DNA from: an uncultured Candidatus Peregrinibacteria bacterium
Lineage (GTDB): Bacteria; Patescibacteriota; JACMRA01
NCBI GenBank assembly: GCA_937127165.1
Contig: CAKZLR010000026.1
Span: 1 to 23,674, forward strand
DNA length: 23,674 nucleotides
Direction of reading: 5' to 3'
Part shown: piece after piece, positions 23,407-23,674 of the stretch
How positions within the stretch are numbered: position 1 is the first letter of the stretch
Layout: each line of letters opens with the position of its first letter
Notes under the pieces: model-generated
Database searches by the model: none
The model's input: only the letters and a program-made list of their open reading frames with translations
What the model was told of the DNA's origin: nothing
Translations under genes and position numbers: made by a program

Positions 23407-23674
23407 AATTTTTTACAAAAATTTGTGTTCTTTTTTCAATCTAAATTTTTTAGTTAGAAAAATCCAGCTAGCTATTAAATTCAAGCAAGTCATATAATTT
23501 TAGTCAATTTTGAATTTTAAATTAAAGTTAATTTTAAGATTAGCTTGATTCAAGCTTCATTTATTTCTGTTGGAATTAGTGGATTTTAGATTTAAATTAG
23601 TTTTTCTGATAATTTTAAAAAATAGAATTATTTATTCTGGAGTTCAAAATTATCGGTAAAAATAACGTGTTTTT
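23407..23674. other. Right-edge intergenic region with a two-part inverted repeat
   Basis: No gene is readable up to the window edge. GATAATTTT (23608-23616) and AAAATTATC (23646-23654) are perfect 9-bp arms; inside them AGAAT and ATTCT form a second 5-bp stem. In this AT-rich setting the structure may be chance. It lies about 200 nt upstream of trmD. Confidence 0.35.

Overview
The window is AT-rich (about one third G+C by eye). It carries ordinary bacterial housekeeping genes with no transposase, integrase, CRISPR array or rRNA. The left-edge protein begins with an N-terminus of the kind often seen on fibre or surface proteins of Patescibacteria (candidate phyla radiation). That feature, the low G+C, weak Shine-Dalgarno signals and scattered gene order make a reduced-genome patescibacterium my best guess. 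This is an inference: no rRNA or marker set is available here. The standard code (UGA = stop) fits every intact gene.

Layout, left to right: (1) a partial minus-strand fibre or surface protein with near-identical 86-residue repeats (1-1110); (2) plus-strand gyrA and dnaB (1239-5564); (3) a minus-strand run of a truncated uvrB, a pterin-4a-carbinolamine dehydratase and an inositol-monophosphatase-family enzyme (5647-8200); (4) a large plus-strand membrane-anchored extracellular protein whose 12 cysteines all fall in pairs (8705-12142); (5) a decayed minus-strand serA, then tRNA-Pro(UGG) (12165-13852); (6) minus-strand WecG/TagA-type glycosyltransferase with a membrane insertion, preceded by an array of 9-bp sites, and glyA (14144-17270); (7) a divergent pair, Mn-type superoxide dismutase and ferredoxin-NADP-reductase-like flavoprotein (17712-19222); (8) a polytopic membrane protein, carA and trmD on the minus strand (19499-23406).

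The main theme is gene loss. Intact genes cover only about 77% of the window. The long gaps hold readable fossils: serA (frameshifts, stops, lost catalytic Arg), relics of a GT2 and a GT4 glycosyltransferase, and possibly the tail of a nucleotidyltransferase. uvrB stops just after helicase motif III. The cell appears to be losing serine synthesis (while keeping SHMT), part of its glycan machinery, and possibly UvrABC repair. The retained genes cover replication and topology (gyrA, dnaB), one-carbon metabolism (glyA), tRNA modification (trmD), the first pyrimidine/arginine step (carA), oxidative defence (SOD with a flavoprotein) and surface building (GT26 enzyme, large exoprotein, fibre protein).
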